Below are positions 40,337 to 53,190 of a stretch of DNA of 64,000 bases, piece by piece. Made by a program: the position numbers and the translations under genes. Origin of the DNA: Allodiplogaster sudhausi (Eukaryota; Nematoda; Chromadorea; Rhabditida; Diplogasteridae); contig CALZFC010000033.1 of assembly GCA_945643635.1 (NCBI GenBank), forward strand, positions 2,287,001 to 2,351,000, in the 5' to 3' direction. Under the pieces are notes generated by a model, which saw only the letters and a program-made list of their open reading frames with translations, did not search any database and was not told where the DNA came from. Within the stretch, counting starts at the first letter, position 1; each line of letters begins with the position of its first letter.

Positions 40337-42164
40337 ATTCTATTTACAAATATTTTTTTTGCATCTCAGTGCTCTTTCCCTTATATTTGACAAGTATTGA
40401 CAAATAAAACATCTTGTATGTCGGATAAATAGGCATCAGAGATCATAGTTTTGCAGAAATTGGAAAAGAATGATGGATCTCGAAGAGTCTCATCATCTCC
40501 CGTCTCAGGAATGGACATGATCTGCTAACATCCAATAAGGGTGATTGCGATGCATTCAAGCTAGTCTGGTTAATCAGAGTCCAAGAGAAAGAGACAGAGA
40601 GAGACAGAGGAAGAGAGAGACAGAGCAAGAGAGAGAAAGAAGAGAGAGTGATTGCAAGAAAGAAAGCGAGGGAAAGGGAACGAAGCGAAATAAATGATGG
40701 AACCCGTTCTTAGATCACAAGAATAGTCGGGATTTAGCAGAAATGTACACGATGCAGTTTGCATCATTAAAATAAGAAGGCGAGAGAGAAAGAGAAAGAG
40801 AGAAGGAAGAAGGAGAAAGAGAGAGGATCAGAAAGAGAGGAAATAAATTTCTTCTGTTGCTATAATTAGATTCTGCTTCCAATATAAATCGCACTACCAC
40901 TAATTTCCTCAACTTGTCTTAATTTTTCTTGTTTATGGGTATAAAATGCACTTTATTTACAATGTTACAGGGAAATCCCCTCATCTTGACAGTCGAATGT
41001 TTTCCCTTTTTTCCCTTCCTATCCTCATCTCTCTCTTTTTTTCTTCTCCTTCGCTTTATCTTTCTCTTCTACTTTCCTTCTCTTTTTCTCTCGTTCTCTG
41101 TCTCTTTTTAGATCTTCCTTTTAAAAAAAGCATTACGCAACAGCGTCATCTCTAGTGAACCCGACTGCGATGCAATCTCCTCTAGCTAATCTTGCTAGCA
41201 ACTACTTGCTGTTCTACCATACTTTTCTCTCTCCAGTCTCACTCCCCCACATTCTCTCTCGGTGCAACTCTTTTCAAGACATTCCATCAAAACGACAGGA
41301 GTGACCCACATGGAATTAGACTTAGAACGGCAAGACCTTGAAACCTCTTTGAAAGTAGCCACTACAATTGACTGGAACACTTTGGAGTCATAATGAATGA
41401 GAGAGAGGGTGAGAGAGAGAGAGAGAGAGGGACAATAGCCATCAACTGAATGTAAGCTATCTTGGTGTCACCTGATTGTTGTATCCACGTTCTCTTTTTA
41501 TTCCTCTTTGACAAGTTCTCCAAATGCGGTCAATCATGGTCTCAGCCCTGGCTTGACCCTTTCCGTGTCAGGAACGCGCCCCAGGGAGAACACGGATTCG
41601 CCGAGATGTGCGGGGGCATTCTTTCTTCTTCTCGGCTAGGTGTGACCTTGTCCCGAGAAGCGGCTTAGCCATTATACAGCTGCACTCTTTGGGGGTAAAG
41701 AGCGGTAGAGAAAGTGAGGAATGGAGAAAGAGAGAGATGAGGATGGGAGAGAGAGATAGAGAGAGAGTGAGGAAGGTAGAGAGATAGAGAGAGAGTGAGG
41801 AAGGACTAATAGTAAAAAAGAACAGAAGTTAAGTTGCGCAATCGAACTGCGTGGTGAAAGCCACGCTGTAGCAGCCTAGCGCTGTTTATGGAGAGTCCGA
41901 GTCCACTGTTCACTAACAGCTCCACGTAGAGCCAAACCACTCGATGTACTATTTCTCCCACCCCCCCCCCCCAACAAATGTAACTTTCCCCGTTGTCCTC
42001 TCCTTCCTGACCTTGCCATGATCCGGTTTGCATAGAAAGATAGTACAACTCTGAATCTTGCATGCAGAACCATCTCTAACTTCCTTTTTTCGCCGAGAGG
42101 AGTGAACGGATATGCCGCCAGTTTCACTGTCCTCTCCCTCTCCCTCTCTCTCTCCTTCTCTCTG

Positions 42165-42203
<39 letters not shown>

Positions 42204-42659
42204 GTCCCTCTGTCTCTAACTCTCTTCCCCCCTCTCGGTCTCTCTAACTCTCTTTCTCTCTTCCCTCTCCCTCTTCCGTTCTTCCTCTCACCATTGCTCA
42301 CTCTCTCGCAGATATATGTACGTTCACGTACACACGTGAAAAAGGTGCCAACTCGCAAACAAATGATAGAACTGTGGTAAACCGGCCGAGGCAAGAAAGT
42401 GTCAAAGAAGTCATCAGGAAAGCGCAAAAAGGAAGGGGCTTCAGAGGCGAACAGATAAGAAGGTAAGTTATCGTAAAAGAAAGAAAAGAGTTTGCAGAGG
42501 GAGTAGAGAGAGGAGATAACAACTCAAACACATGAAGATAGTGAAGATTGATGATAAGGTCTGATTTGGTAGAAAAAAATTGGCAAAAAAAAAATGCATT
42601 AAGTAGTTGAAGAAGGGTAAGCAAAATGTGTCTTGTACAAATGTTGTATCTTCGCACCA
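40337..42659. other. Repeat-rich region; GC island and tRNA-like fragment
   Basis: Mostly GA/CT tracts (40580-40830, 41400-41430, 41715-41805, 42120-42290). A GC-rich block at 41540-41670 can form several short helices (see findings). Minus-strand 41826-41893 contains AGCGCTAGGCTGCTACAGCG and CGCAGTTCGATTGCG, a tRNA-like fragment. No gene assembled. Confidence 0.4.
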
Positions 42660-44313
42660 GAATTGAATCGTAGCGGGAGTGCGATTTGAAGTTTTCTTCG
42701 CTTTCCTCCCCACTCTCTTGCTTTGTGTCTTCCGAATTCACAGCCTGCTGAAATTTAGCACATTTATTAATGCCATAAATAGTACGGGCTTATGTTGATA
42801 AGCAAATAATTGTCAAGTTACACAATGAACTGACCATAACAATGCTCTTCATTGACGGCCGTGCAGATATCCTGCAGACTGTAGAAAGAAGGAGCAGGAG
42901 TACGGTAGCAACAAAGAAGGGGCAGCATTGTGAGCGATGAAGCATTGTGAGGTGAAGAGGAGGAGAGGAGAATATTAGGAGGAGATGATTGCCAAGAGAT
43001 AAGAAGTGGTGTTTTGATTAGGTAAGAGGAAGATAGCAGTAATCAGCGAGGACTAGGAAGCAGGGATGGATCCGATAGGGGGTCAGGATCTGGTTGGATA
43101 TCAGTGAATATCCGATGGATCTGACGGGTGACCCGAAGTGAGGTGAGAAAGGAGACCGGCACACGCTGCCGGCGATGGCCGCTCACTGCAAGAGGAGAAG
43201 CATGGAAGAGGAGGAGGAGCTTGCTGACCAAGGGGAGGGAGGGAGAGAGAAAGAGAGAGAGGGAGGGAGAGAAAAAGAGGGAGAGGGAGGGAGAGAGAAA
43301 GAGGGAGGAGGAATGAAGGAAAGAAAGAAAGATAAAGTAAGTGAGAGAGTATGAAACGGAGAGAGAAAAGGGAGAGAGAGCAAGAGAGAGAGAGGGAGAA
43401 ATGAAAAGAGAGAGAGAGTAAGTGCGAGAGCAGGGAGAAGTTGGGAGATAGAATAGAGAGAGAAAGAGAGAGAGAGGATGAGCTCCCTCACTCTCTCGCC
43501 TTCTCTGACATCCACGCGGCTCTCGTTCACTTCTCTTCCAAATTCCACTATCGTTTTCTCCTTCCTTTCATTTTTGACCTCTTTCATTCTCACTGTCTCT
43601 GTTTCTCTCTCTCTCTCTCTCTCTCGTACTCTCTCCAAACTCCTATTCATAGGCACGCTCTCTGTCTGCTTTTCCTTCACTTTGTCCACTTCGTATGACG
43701 CTCCTCCCACCGCAATAACAATCCATCGTTTCACTATAGACCAGGAAAGTTTAGGGAAAGCGTTGGAAAGACGAAGATAAAGAGGGGGAAACGAAAAAAG
43801 ACCGGCGTGGTCTCACTTCTGGCCTCAAGCACAAGCTCTCACGTGCTCTCTGTGCTGGCCAGTGCAAGCGGAGTCTTCTACCGTAGTCCGGATAGAGACA
43901 AAATGAGCGAGTAGGCGAGAATGAAAGAGAGAGAGGGAGAGAGTGAGGCAGAAGAAAGAGAGAGAAGAGAGAGAAAGAGAGAGAGAGATAGTGTTATAGA
44001 TAGCGAGCAGAAGAACACATTCAGCATACAAATTCGGCTTCTCGTTGACCATTCGCACCAGATCATTTCCTTCTTCGCCGTATTTTTCTGTCTCTCTTCA
44101 ACAAATCTTTATCGTCCAATTTTTGACTCTCTCAGCAACGCTCTCTCTCTCTATCTCTCTCTCTCTCTCTGTCTCTTTCCTTTTCTTTCTCACTCTCTCT
44201 TTCTATAAAATCTCTCCGTCTCTCTCCCTTTCTCTTTCTATCTTTGCTCCTTCCACTCTTTTCTTCTTCCTTCTCCACCTTTCGAATGTTAACCATATGA
44301 CGTGCAGCCTCGT
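42660..44313 (-). other. Cluster of exon-like segments, gene not identified
   Basis: Segments with acceptor and donor and protein-like composition on the minus strand: about 44313-44279 (LLNEDEAARHM), 44087-44019 (YGEEGNDLVRMVNEKPNLYA in one frame), about 43190-43135 (SGHRRQRVPVSFLTSLR), 42871-42835 (ISARPSMKSIVM) and about 42749-42660 (AVNSEDTKQESGEESEENF). They lie between long GA tracts. I could not join them in one consistent frame, and no family is recognised. They may be part of one gene with many small, possibly alternative, exons. Confidence 0.3.
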
Positions 44314-44399
44314 CTTCATTCAACAATCCTGCTGAGCTGGCGGCGGCCGACGTCGGCCATTCCAGTGATCAAAGCGAGCAAGAGAGAGAGAGACAGAGG

Positions 44400-46090
44400 A
44401 AGATAGAGAGAGATAAAAGAGAGAGAGAGAGGGAGAGAGAGGGGGAGAGAGAGAGGGAGAGAGAGAGGGAGAGAGAGATAAGAGACCTGGTGAGACAGAG
44501 GAAAACGGGAAAATATAAGATCATGGATTGAGAACTGCGAGGGAAAGCTTAAAATTAAGAAAAATACAAGTCCGGCGTGAAGATTCTTCTTCTGACTCCT
44601 GCTTGGAAGTAGAAGACAATGGAGGCGCCGAGACAGAAAAATTCCTTCCCTCATATCTCTGGACTACGGTGTGCATATGACTTGCCTCTGCCTATATTAT
44701 TCGCTCCCTCTTTCCCGCTCTCTCGCTCTGTCTCGCTCACTGTCGTTCTCTCTCTCTCTCTCGCTCTCTATCGCTCTCGCTTTCTCTCTCTCTCTCTCTC
44801 TCTCCATCTCTGCTTCACACATGTTTACATACCCGCGAGGTCGCCTCACTTCTTTAGCAGCGAGGGCGGTCTGAGGTCAACGGTTGGCAGGAAAGAAGAA
44901 ATGGAAAAAGAAAAAGAAAACTAGAAAATTATATGCAATAAGAAAAGCTGAACATCTGTATGTTCATACATTGCTCCAATTGTTTCTCGCTTATTTGTAA
45001 ATCAAGAGGACAACATTTTTGCCGTTCTCAATGTAACGAAATTTATTCCGATATTTGCTAGCTTTGCCCAAGAGAGGACAAGTGCTCAGTGATCTCAAGA
45101 GGAGGCAAGCACTTAAGAAGAAGGTAGAAAACCTTACAGCGTTGCGGAAAAGCGGTTCACATAGAACAAAAAAGGCAATGTATAGGATAGGATAATATAG
45201 CAGTTATGGAGGAAGAGCAGAAGGTGAAGAGATTTGGTGAAAAAGAGTGATGTGGAGATAAATAGATAAGAAAAGAGGTGGGAGAGAAAAAGAGACAAAG
45301 TTGAAGCGCACTTGGAATCCTTCCTACACTTCTACTCACACGACTTTAAGGAATGCATACAATGATGACCGTTGGTCAAAGGACAACTCGAGAGCACGCG
45401 AGAGAGCATGGCGAGCAGAGAGGAGCAGAGTTTGCACATAAGAGAAGGAGAGGGGAAAGGGAAAGAATCTCACTTACTTCCTCCATATTTTCTTCTCTCC
45501 CTATCTCTGTCCTTCTCTCTCACTTACGATAAGTGTTGTGATAGACCCTTAGCCTTTACTTGCTGAGGGCAGACAGTCTCAGGCACACTTTTCGTCTACC
45601 TTCTCAACTTGAGCTCTAGCATTATTCAGATAGACCTTTCTCTTTCTCTCGCTCTCTCTCTCAAGAACCGGGAATGGATGCGACTCTCCCCTTCTCCCCT
45701 CGCTCTCTCCCTCTCTCTATTGCTTTCTCTCTCTCTCTCTCTAAGAGTTTTCTACGGCACTGGATCTCATTTGTTTACTTTTTTCTAAAATTTCTCTTTA
45801 TATTTAGAAGAAGAAATGAAAAAAAAAAATTTTTTAAGGAAAAAACCGGCTAGAAAAATGTGATTAGTGGACTATGAATAAGCATGAGCTGAGAATGAGA
45901 ATGAGACAGGATGACGAAGAAGTCAGTTCTGGCCTTCTCGCCTCGCCTACTCCTTTTACATTCCCATCTGAGTACCCTACCATTTTCGTGTACTCTTTTT
46001 GTATGCTGGCCGAGACAATTGCTTCTTTATCAAATACTCTACTCCCTGTCTGGGGAGACAACAATCAGACAGAGCACGAAGGTGCTCTAC

Positions 46091-46133
<43 letters not shown>

Positions 46134-49100
46134 AGGGAGGGAGAGTCCTTTGGTTTCAAACCGAAGACAAGAGAGAGTGTCGGTAGAGAGGGAAGTGGAG
46201 AAAGAGAGAAATAAAGCCGTGTTAAAGAAGAACCGGGAATGGATGCGACAGACTGGCGTCTACTTCAATTGCCTTCTGCTCTTCCACACACTCTCTTGCT
46301 GCTTCCTCGTTCGGCTTCACTCTCCTCGATCTCCACGCTCCCTCGTTCTCTCTCTCGCGTAATCTCTCATTGGAAGCCACAATGGGAGATCTACGTTCAT
46401 ATCCGCGTCTCTCTCTCTCTCGCTCGCTCTCTCTCCCCACCCCCCCCCTCTCTCGCTCTCTCTCTCTCTCTCACAGTTTCTTTCAATATCTCTATCAAAA
46501 CGGCACACGCCCTTTTTCATCATAACAAGGCCCGGATTTCTTTTTTTAACATAAAAGTTGGCATTGAACGGAAGAAGAGAAATAAAACTATAAGTAATTA
46601 CAAAACAAAAGTTGGAAGATAAAAATTTTTTTTAATATGTAGTTGGATTGCGATATTCTGCTAAACTATTTTAAGTAATTTTGCAAACATTTAAAAATGT
46701 AATATCATACGGAGAGTACAGAGTTCAGAAGGAAGGGGAGAAGCGGTAAAAGCACCGAGGAGTGGAACGCCAAACAGCAGCGAGAGATACAAACGCATGT
46801 TCTGCCTCTCCCTTCTCTAGGGGTGATAAAAGGGGGGGGGAGGGAGAAGTGAGACATCGAGAGAGGAACGAAGATAAAGAGAAAGAGTGAGGCAGGCCTA
46901 GGGGAGGGCACGGGGAGGCAACCAATGCAGAGAGCAAAAAGGCGTTGAGGAACGAGAGACTATTAGGGAAGAAGAAGCACAGAGAAAAAGAGCATGAACG
47001 GGAGGCAAGGCATTTGTCAATATGGAACGAAGTAAAAAGGGCAAAAACTATTTAGAACGGTGAAGACAATATCCAAACGGATTCACATGGCTGGCCGGGA
47101 TAGAGAAGACTGTAGTGAAACGGAGACTGGAGGCAGCCCTTCTTTGGCAACAGCTTATTATGAAGTAATGCCATGCATTCAGCAGTAGACTAAAAATATA
47201 TACTGAAATATGTGCAGGTTTAGAGTGAGAGAGGAAGAGAGTGACAAAAAGAAAGGAGAGATCCGTTCTCTCATCACCAAGAAGCATCCCATTCCTGTTG
47301 TTCCACTTCTCTGGTTCGGAAAATCTGAATTATATTGAAATAAACCCTTTTCCATTTTGACCCTTTTTTAATAGTTCAGGAATGTCAGCTCAAATTGTGA
47401 TCGCTATCATCTTCGGTGCTTTCAGACGGCTCTTGCTGATCTGATTCCCTATTTTTAGCTTAATGACTTGTGATACTTCGGTCTCATTCACTCCCTCCCT
47501 CCACCTCACTCTCTCTCTCTCTCTCTCTCTCTCCCTCTCTCTCCCTCCCTCTCTCTCTCTCTCTCGCCCTGTCTTTCTCTCCCTGTCTATTTCTCTCTCT
47601 TCTCTTTATTCCTATTGCTCTGATAATTACTTCATTATCTGATAAGTGAGAACAATCATCTTCGTACTTTTTCTGAAGGACTTTTTGTTAGACCTACCAG
47701 TTCTGCTGATCTGTATCGCTTTTTCCACATTGCTTGTGTCCTCACTCACCTAATTCATAGCCTCTGCCTTCTTATCCCTTCTCCCGCGCTCTTCCTCCCT
47801 CTCTCCATTTCTCTCCATCTCTCTCTCCCCTCTCTCTTTCTCTCTCTCTCTCTGCCTCTCTCACTATGTCGCTCTCTCTGTCCTGAAGTGGGCCCACGCG
47901 GAGGAGGAAGAAAGTGAGAGAAAGAAAGAGAGAGAAAAGAGATAGAGAGAGAAAGAGAAAGAGAGAGAAAGAGAGAGAGAGAGAACGGTAGTTTCGGATA
48001 GAGAGCACGGGGCAAACCGCGCGAGGAGACATGAGGCCATGTCTGCAAAGGACTTAAGGTAGACAAGACGAACACACACTTCCCTCTCTCTGCGACCCCT
48101 CTCTCCAGGATTCTCTCTCTCTCTCTCGCTCTCTCTTTCTCTCTCTGCGTTTCTCTGTCACTCTCCCTTTACTGTCCTCCTCTCCCCCAATTCACTCCCT
48201 TCCTCCCTCTCTCCGCTGGTTCTGCAAGCAACAAAGAAGATGCGGAAGAGCCAGGAAACCGTTCAGAAAAAGGCACACCAACAAGGAAGATGCGGGGGTT
48301 GATAGTGATTGAGAGAGAGAGAAGAGATATCCATCCAGTGGGAAATGCAAGAGAGGTAAGAGAGAAAAAGACAGCAAGAATGAAAGACAGAAGGAGAGAC
48401 GGAGAGAAACACTGCAGAGAACAAAGAAGGTCCTTTTGGCCAGAAAGTCCCCTAAAGAGTGAGGATTGACAAAAATAACTAGCTTCTGAATGTCGTTTCC
48501 ATTCGTGCTTCGAGTAGACTTACATATTTAAGTTTATGCATATATATATATGGAGATGGCTTTTCTGACAGACCAAAATTTTTGCAGCACTCCTTGCTTG
48601 CGCTGAACCTTGACCTTTTTTTGAAGAGACATGCATGGTTGTGAAGTGATTTCAGTGAACTTGTTGTGCATTGGAAGTGAGATGAAGTCACGCGACAAGT
48701 GGATTTCTTTCTTCTCACTTTTTTTATATATTTTCTTTGCTTTCTTTCTATCTCTGTCTTTCTCTGTATTGCGATGAGCCAAAAAAAGAATTACGCGCTC
48801 AAGCATTGCTGGAACGAAGATTCCGCACTCCTTTCTGCCTTGTCAATTCTATGCAGCTCCCGATCTTTTCTTTTTGAATCTAATTTGAATATTTAACTTT
48901 CCATGGATGCAAATTAATTCGACGCGCAGAAAAGTGGCTTGAACGGAATCAGTTTTATTTCACTTTATCACCAAGGTAGCTTTTAAGCCACGCGCACACG
49001 CTTTAAATCTTACATCTTTACAGGAAAAAGAATTGATAAATCCCAATAAAATAGCAAATCGGTAGTACTAGCGATGGTGGTAGAGGATACAGAGATACAG

Positions 49101-50107
49101 AGATACAGAGAGCTATAGAGTGTTGAATATGTGGCGGCTTTCACAGGCGAGGCTCACAGATATGTCTTTTTATTTCTCACACAAATTACTGAGCCAATTG
49201 AGCATTTCAATGTGGAAGGGCAGCATTGAGCCAAAATGCCTAGCTGACGAAATAAGCAAAGAAAAGTGAAAAGAGACACAAAATGTTTAGAAACATCTAT
49301 TAGTCGCTCTAATATGCAACAAATTGACAACTTGGCAGAGCGTGGAAATCTTCACGATTGTGAGCAATGAACGAAGAGTGGAGCAAGCGAACTGTTTTTC
49401 AGAGAAAAAAAAACCTTTTTTATTGTTTTTATAAATTGAATAAAAGAGGCTAAAAAAAAGCACAAAAATTAAGAGTGGGCTCTCATAAGCCAGAAATGGA
49501 TGAGGAGATATGATGAAGAGGATGGCAGTGCTTAAGGGCAAATTAATGGAAAGAAAGAGAGCAGAGAAAGTCGGAGGGGCGAGTAGAGAAGATATTCAAA
49601 AATGAGCTCTCTTGCTTTAAATTTCTATTAAAAATACGATGTCTTTAGAGAAAAATATGTATTCAAAAAGTGATATAAAGGAAAATCCCCGAGATGAGTG
49701 TTAGGCAATGCGGGAGAGGGGTGGTTCCGTGTCAATGGCTTCAGGGAAATCAGGAAGACTATTTTTTTCATAAAACAAAGAAAAGAAAAAAAATGGAGGT
49801 GAAAAAAGAGCTAGCCAGGTGAGCTCTCGGTTGTCTACTTTCTCATCAATCTTTTCGATAGTGAAGGGCAAAAACGAAGGTAAACAGAAGTAAAAGAAAG
49901 TTCTGGGAGAAGGACGGAAAGCGGGGATAATACAGTATACTATGTATCCCTCTGTCATCTATCAATTACTGCTGAGGCCGAATGGAAAAGGGAAGAAATG
50001 GCGATTATAGTTGTCAATGGCACGAATGGGTCTCTTCTTTTTCTTCTCGTTCTTGTAGAAGGTCATTGTGTTGGCAGCGGGGAGATTGGCGGACGGGTGG
50101 GCGGAGC
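44400..50107. other. Repeat-rich intergenic region, no gene recognised
   Basis: Dense (GA)n/(CT)n tracts (44380-44480, 44745-44805, 46095-46145, 46400-46475, 47505-47620, 47790-47990, 48100-48160). A short block at 45060-45170 is open on the plus strand (LKRRQALKKKVENLTALRKS) but has no start or splice support. Nothing else is convincing. Confidence 0.45.
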
Positions 50108-53058
50108 CTAACGGCCAGAGGAGTGCTCCTGAATAGGATTGCATTTCCAAGAATTCTTTTTAATATGCACAACAAACAAATGCAGTGGCATTGGAAAGAA
50201 GCGCGAACCTCGCGGTACTCTCGGTGGTACTTCTCCTCGACCTTCTCGATCTCTCCGGCTGTCGAACCGCCTTCTGAAGGCAATTCGACATTTTCATCAG
50301 TAACTCTATCTACTGCTCAAGGCCATTACGTTTTACGATATTTGTTTTATTGCTGATCTCCTAGAAGCAATTGACCCGAAGGTTTTCTGTCCTTGTAGAA
50401 AATAAACGATCGCGATATACATAGCTTGCTCTCATTTCGCCTCCCGCGATTCTCTTTTTTTCGCTTTCTCTCTCTCAAATCCTTTTTGCTCCAATCACTC
50501 GTCACTTGCAAATCGAAAATAAACAAGTTTGAAAAAGAAATGTGCGCAGGAATCATAAGCAGTGAGAGTTCTTCAACAACTGTTCGGCCAGCTCTCCCCC
50601 CCCCCTCCCCCCCTCCCTCCCCCTCGCTCTTTTTCTCGCAAACAACAGATTCATCTTTTCGTCCCCTTTCGTGGCTGTCACACCTTGTCTTTCTCTTCCA
50701 TTTCTGCCTTGTAGCATGGCTCGAAAAAAGATCAACCTGGGTGCGGCAATGCATATTAGTCATCATCTCTTATGCAAATCCAATGAGGAATACACGTGTT
50801 CGCTATTGCAACAAACACATGTGTTCGCAACTGGTGTTCATTTTTTTCTTCTAATATTCTTTCTATAAAGAAAAGATGCCAGTAAGAGAAGGAGATAAAG
50901 AGAGAGAGAGAGAAAGAGAGATAGAGAGAGAGAGAGAGAGACATAGAGAGAAAGGCAGAAATTGCAACCGGTTTGGAGCTCTACAGAATGCCATCAGTCA
51001 AGGCAAGGCATGTCATCAAGTTTGTCTGGGACTTGTCTTCGAGAAGAACTGAAGAAAGGCCAGGGTAAATGAGTCTTTAACAGTTCCGCCAAACCGGTCA
51101 CGCTTTGGGAGGGTTTCGAAAAAAAGAGAATGCAACTAGAAAGTTACTATATTGTGACTGCAAGGGGTTTGAACCGCAATCTGTAATGTTTAGGAAAACT
51201 TACCTTAGGCTTGAAGAGGAAATGCCTCTCTCACTCTCTATTGATCTACAGTAAGCTCGCACATTCATGGCTAGCACAGCACACGCAGAGAAGAGAAAAA
51301 GCAAGACAAGAAGCAAGATAGGGAAAGCGGCTTCATCTATTCAATGGACAGGAGAATATAAAAAAATATATTTTTTTTGTTGGAAACATTTCTTAAATAG
51401 TTAAATCGGTAAATTGTTGTCTTGACTGAATAAGCGTAATGTAGTGCGAAGCGTAAAATCTAAAAGAGCACATTGCTTGCACTGACCAACGTTGGCTGTG
51501 GAAGTGGAGTACTTGCGGATGCGCTCCATCGTACGGTCCATTGGCTCGTGAACAATGTCCATCAAGTTGTCGGGCCACTCGTCTGTCAAAGAGAAACACA
51601 CAAGAATGGAGAAGCTTAGTCAGGCCAACTTTGCAAACTTTATGTGGGCGACAAAAAAAATACAAATAGCTAAAGGCAAGATTCAAAAAATTACGTCGCA
51701 TTGACTGAAAAGCAGGAAAGGGACACTCGACGCAACTTCTGCCTATCTTTGTACAAAAAGGTTTTCTTCTTCCGCTCGTCGTGAAAAAACTATGAGGAAG
51801 GGACAGATAATTCATGCCAGTTGCAAATTCACACCACGCATGCCGAACCAAGGAGGGTTGGTTGAGTTTAAAATCCGTGCTAGAGGGAAGTAATGCTGGT
51901 TGAAACAAGAACACGTTTAGTACTATTTACTGCTATGGAAAAAGATAAGTTTAATCTTTAAAAAGATATTTCGTATTTTGTGATTTGACGACAGATGAAT
52001 GATTACGTTGCTGAGTCCTGGAAGAGGAGCTGGCGGCGGCCCCCGAGGCGCCCAAGGCGCTGGCACTGGCGCCGACGTTGCCGCCCGGGTAGCGGACGGC
52101 CGTGGTCGCCGACGACGAGGATGCACCGCCCGCGGCCGCCGCTGAACTCTCCTCGCGGCGAGAAGCCGAGTACGTGTCTGGCAAATCACATTCTTGGTTA
52201 TTCTCTTCTAATCTTCTTTCGCATTCCGTCATTTTCAGAATTGAAAATTCATGCCTTAATGTTTCTTTCATAAATTAACTGTTAACGTTATCATTATTTC
52301 ATGCAATGCTCTCATTTAACTATGTAGAAAAATTAAATTAGACTTTTGAAGTCTCTAACCATCATGCCAACTATCAAGTGGTCTTTCTACAATTAGTCTA
52401 ATTCGATCATTTTAACAGTTCTAACAGTCAGAAACGAGGAATGCCAGCCAATTTTCTTTGCATTTAATTTCTTCTTTTTTGTGTTGGTTACAGAAAACTC
52501 GCGTTACTGCTCACAACTAAACGAGTTGGTTATTGGTACTTTCCTCTTGTTGGCATTCCTCGTTTCAGATTAAGGAAACTCAAAAAGGGTCCTTCAACTG
52601 GATGCACACACCGTAGTCAAAGTTGGAGAAGCCCCGGCCCGTGGTCGTCGCGCCGCCCGCGCCTGCCGCCCGCGAGCGAATCGTGTCGTAGGCCACGGAC
52701 GCCGAGCTGGCGCCGCCGCCGACATCGCTGCCGTAACCGAGGGTGCCGTGGCGAGAGCCGGCGGCTCCTTCGGGAGAGCGCGATAAGGTGTCGAGTTCGC
52801 GCTGGAGAGTGTAGAGCGCGTCACGCTTGGCATGCGGAGTGGAAGGGCCGGGCCGCGCTCCGTCGAGGAGCGTCTGAGACGCGTAGCGCCTTGGCGACCC
52901 GACATCCGAGCGGCTGCGGTAGTTGTACCGCTTGGCGTAAGTGTCGGTGGCACCCGCGCCGCGATCCGCCGAGGCGCGTGTGATGTACGAAGAAGAGCCC
53001 ATCGCACCCGTCGCGCCACTCATGTAGCGAGAGCGGGACTCGCGCGCCTCTGAGGACT
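50108..53058 (-). CDS. Ser/Ala/Gly/Arg-rich protein of unknown function
   Basis: Exons: 53058-52612 (ATG at 53023), 52177-52007, 51582-51487, 50273-50209, 50128-50108; 254 aa with all phases consistent. The first two exons encode low-complexity, probably disordered sequence with many Tyr/Arg/Ser (SGATGAMGSSSYITRASADR, DTYAKRYNYRSRSDVGSPRR, AAAAGGASSSSATTAVRYPG). The last three encode a charged, probably helical end (EWPDNLMDIVHEPMDRTMER, EIEKVEEKYHREYREEHSSGR). A TTTGCAG acceptor 35 bases before the ATG fits trans-splicing, but exon 1 stays open back to it, so it could also be an internal exon. The style resembles cytoskeletal head domains, but I do not recognise the family. The transposon at 53.2 kb begins almost at its 5' edge. 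Confidence 0.65.
52431..52566. mobile_element. Short MITE-like hairpin element
   Basis: GAAACGAGGAATGCCA at 52431-52446 is the exact reverse complement of 52551-52566. The interior is AT-rich with no ORF. It lies in intron 1 of the Ser/Ala-rich gene. No clear target duplication. Confidence 0.55.
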
Positions 53059-53190
53059 CTGCAAAGGGGAGGAGAAACATGCGAGAGAGGAGAGAAACAC
53101 GCAAGACAAACGCAAGACACACATGGAACAATCATTCCTGTAAGTGGACATTCCTTGATTGAAACTGCATGCCGTACGCGACTTGGATGG

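Noticed and set aside
43183..43734. 183-codon minus-strand frame
   Set aside because: Mostly Ser/Leu/Pro from pyrimidine repeats; only short parts might be exons.
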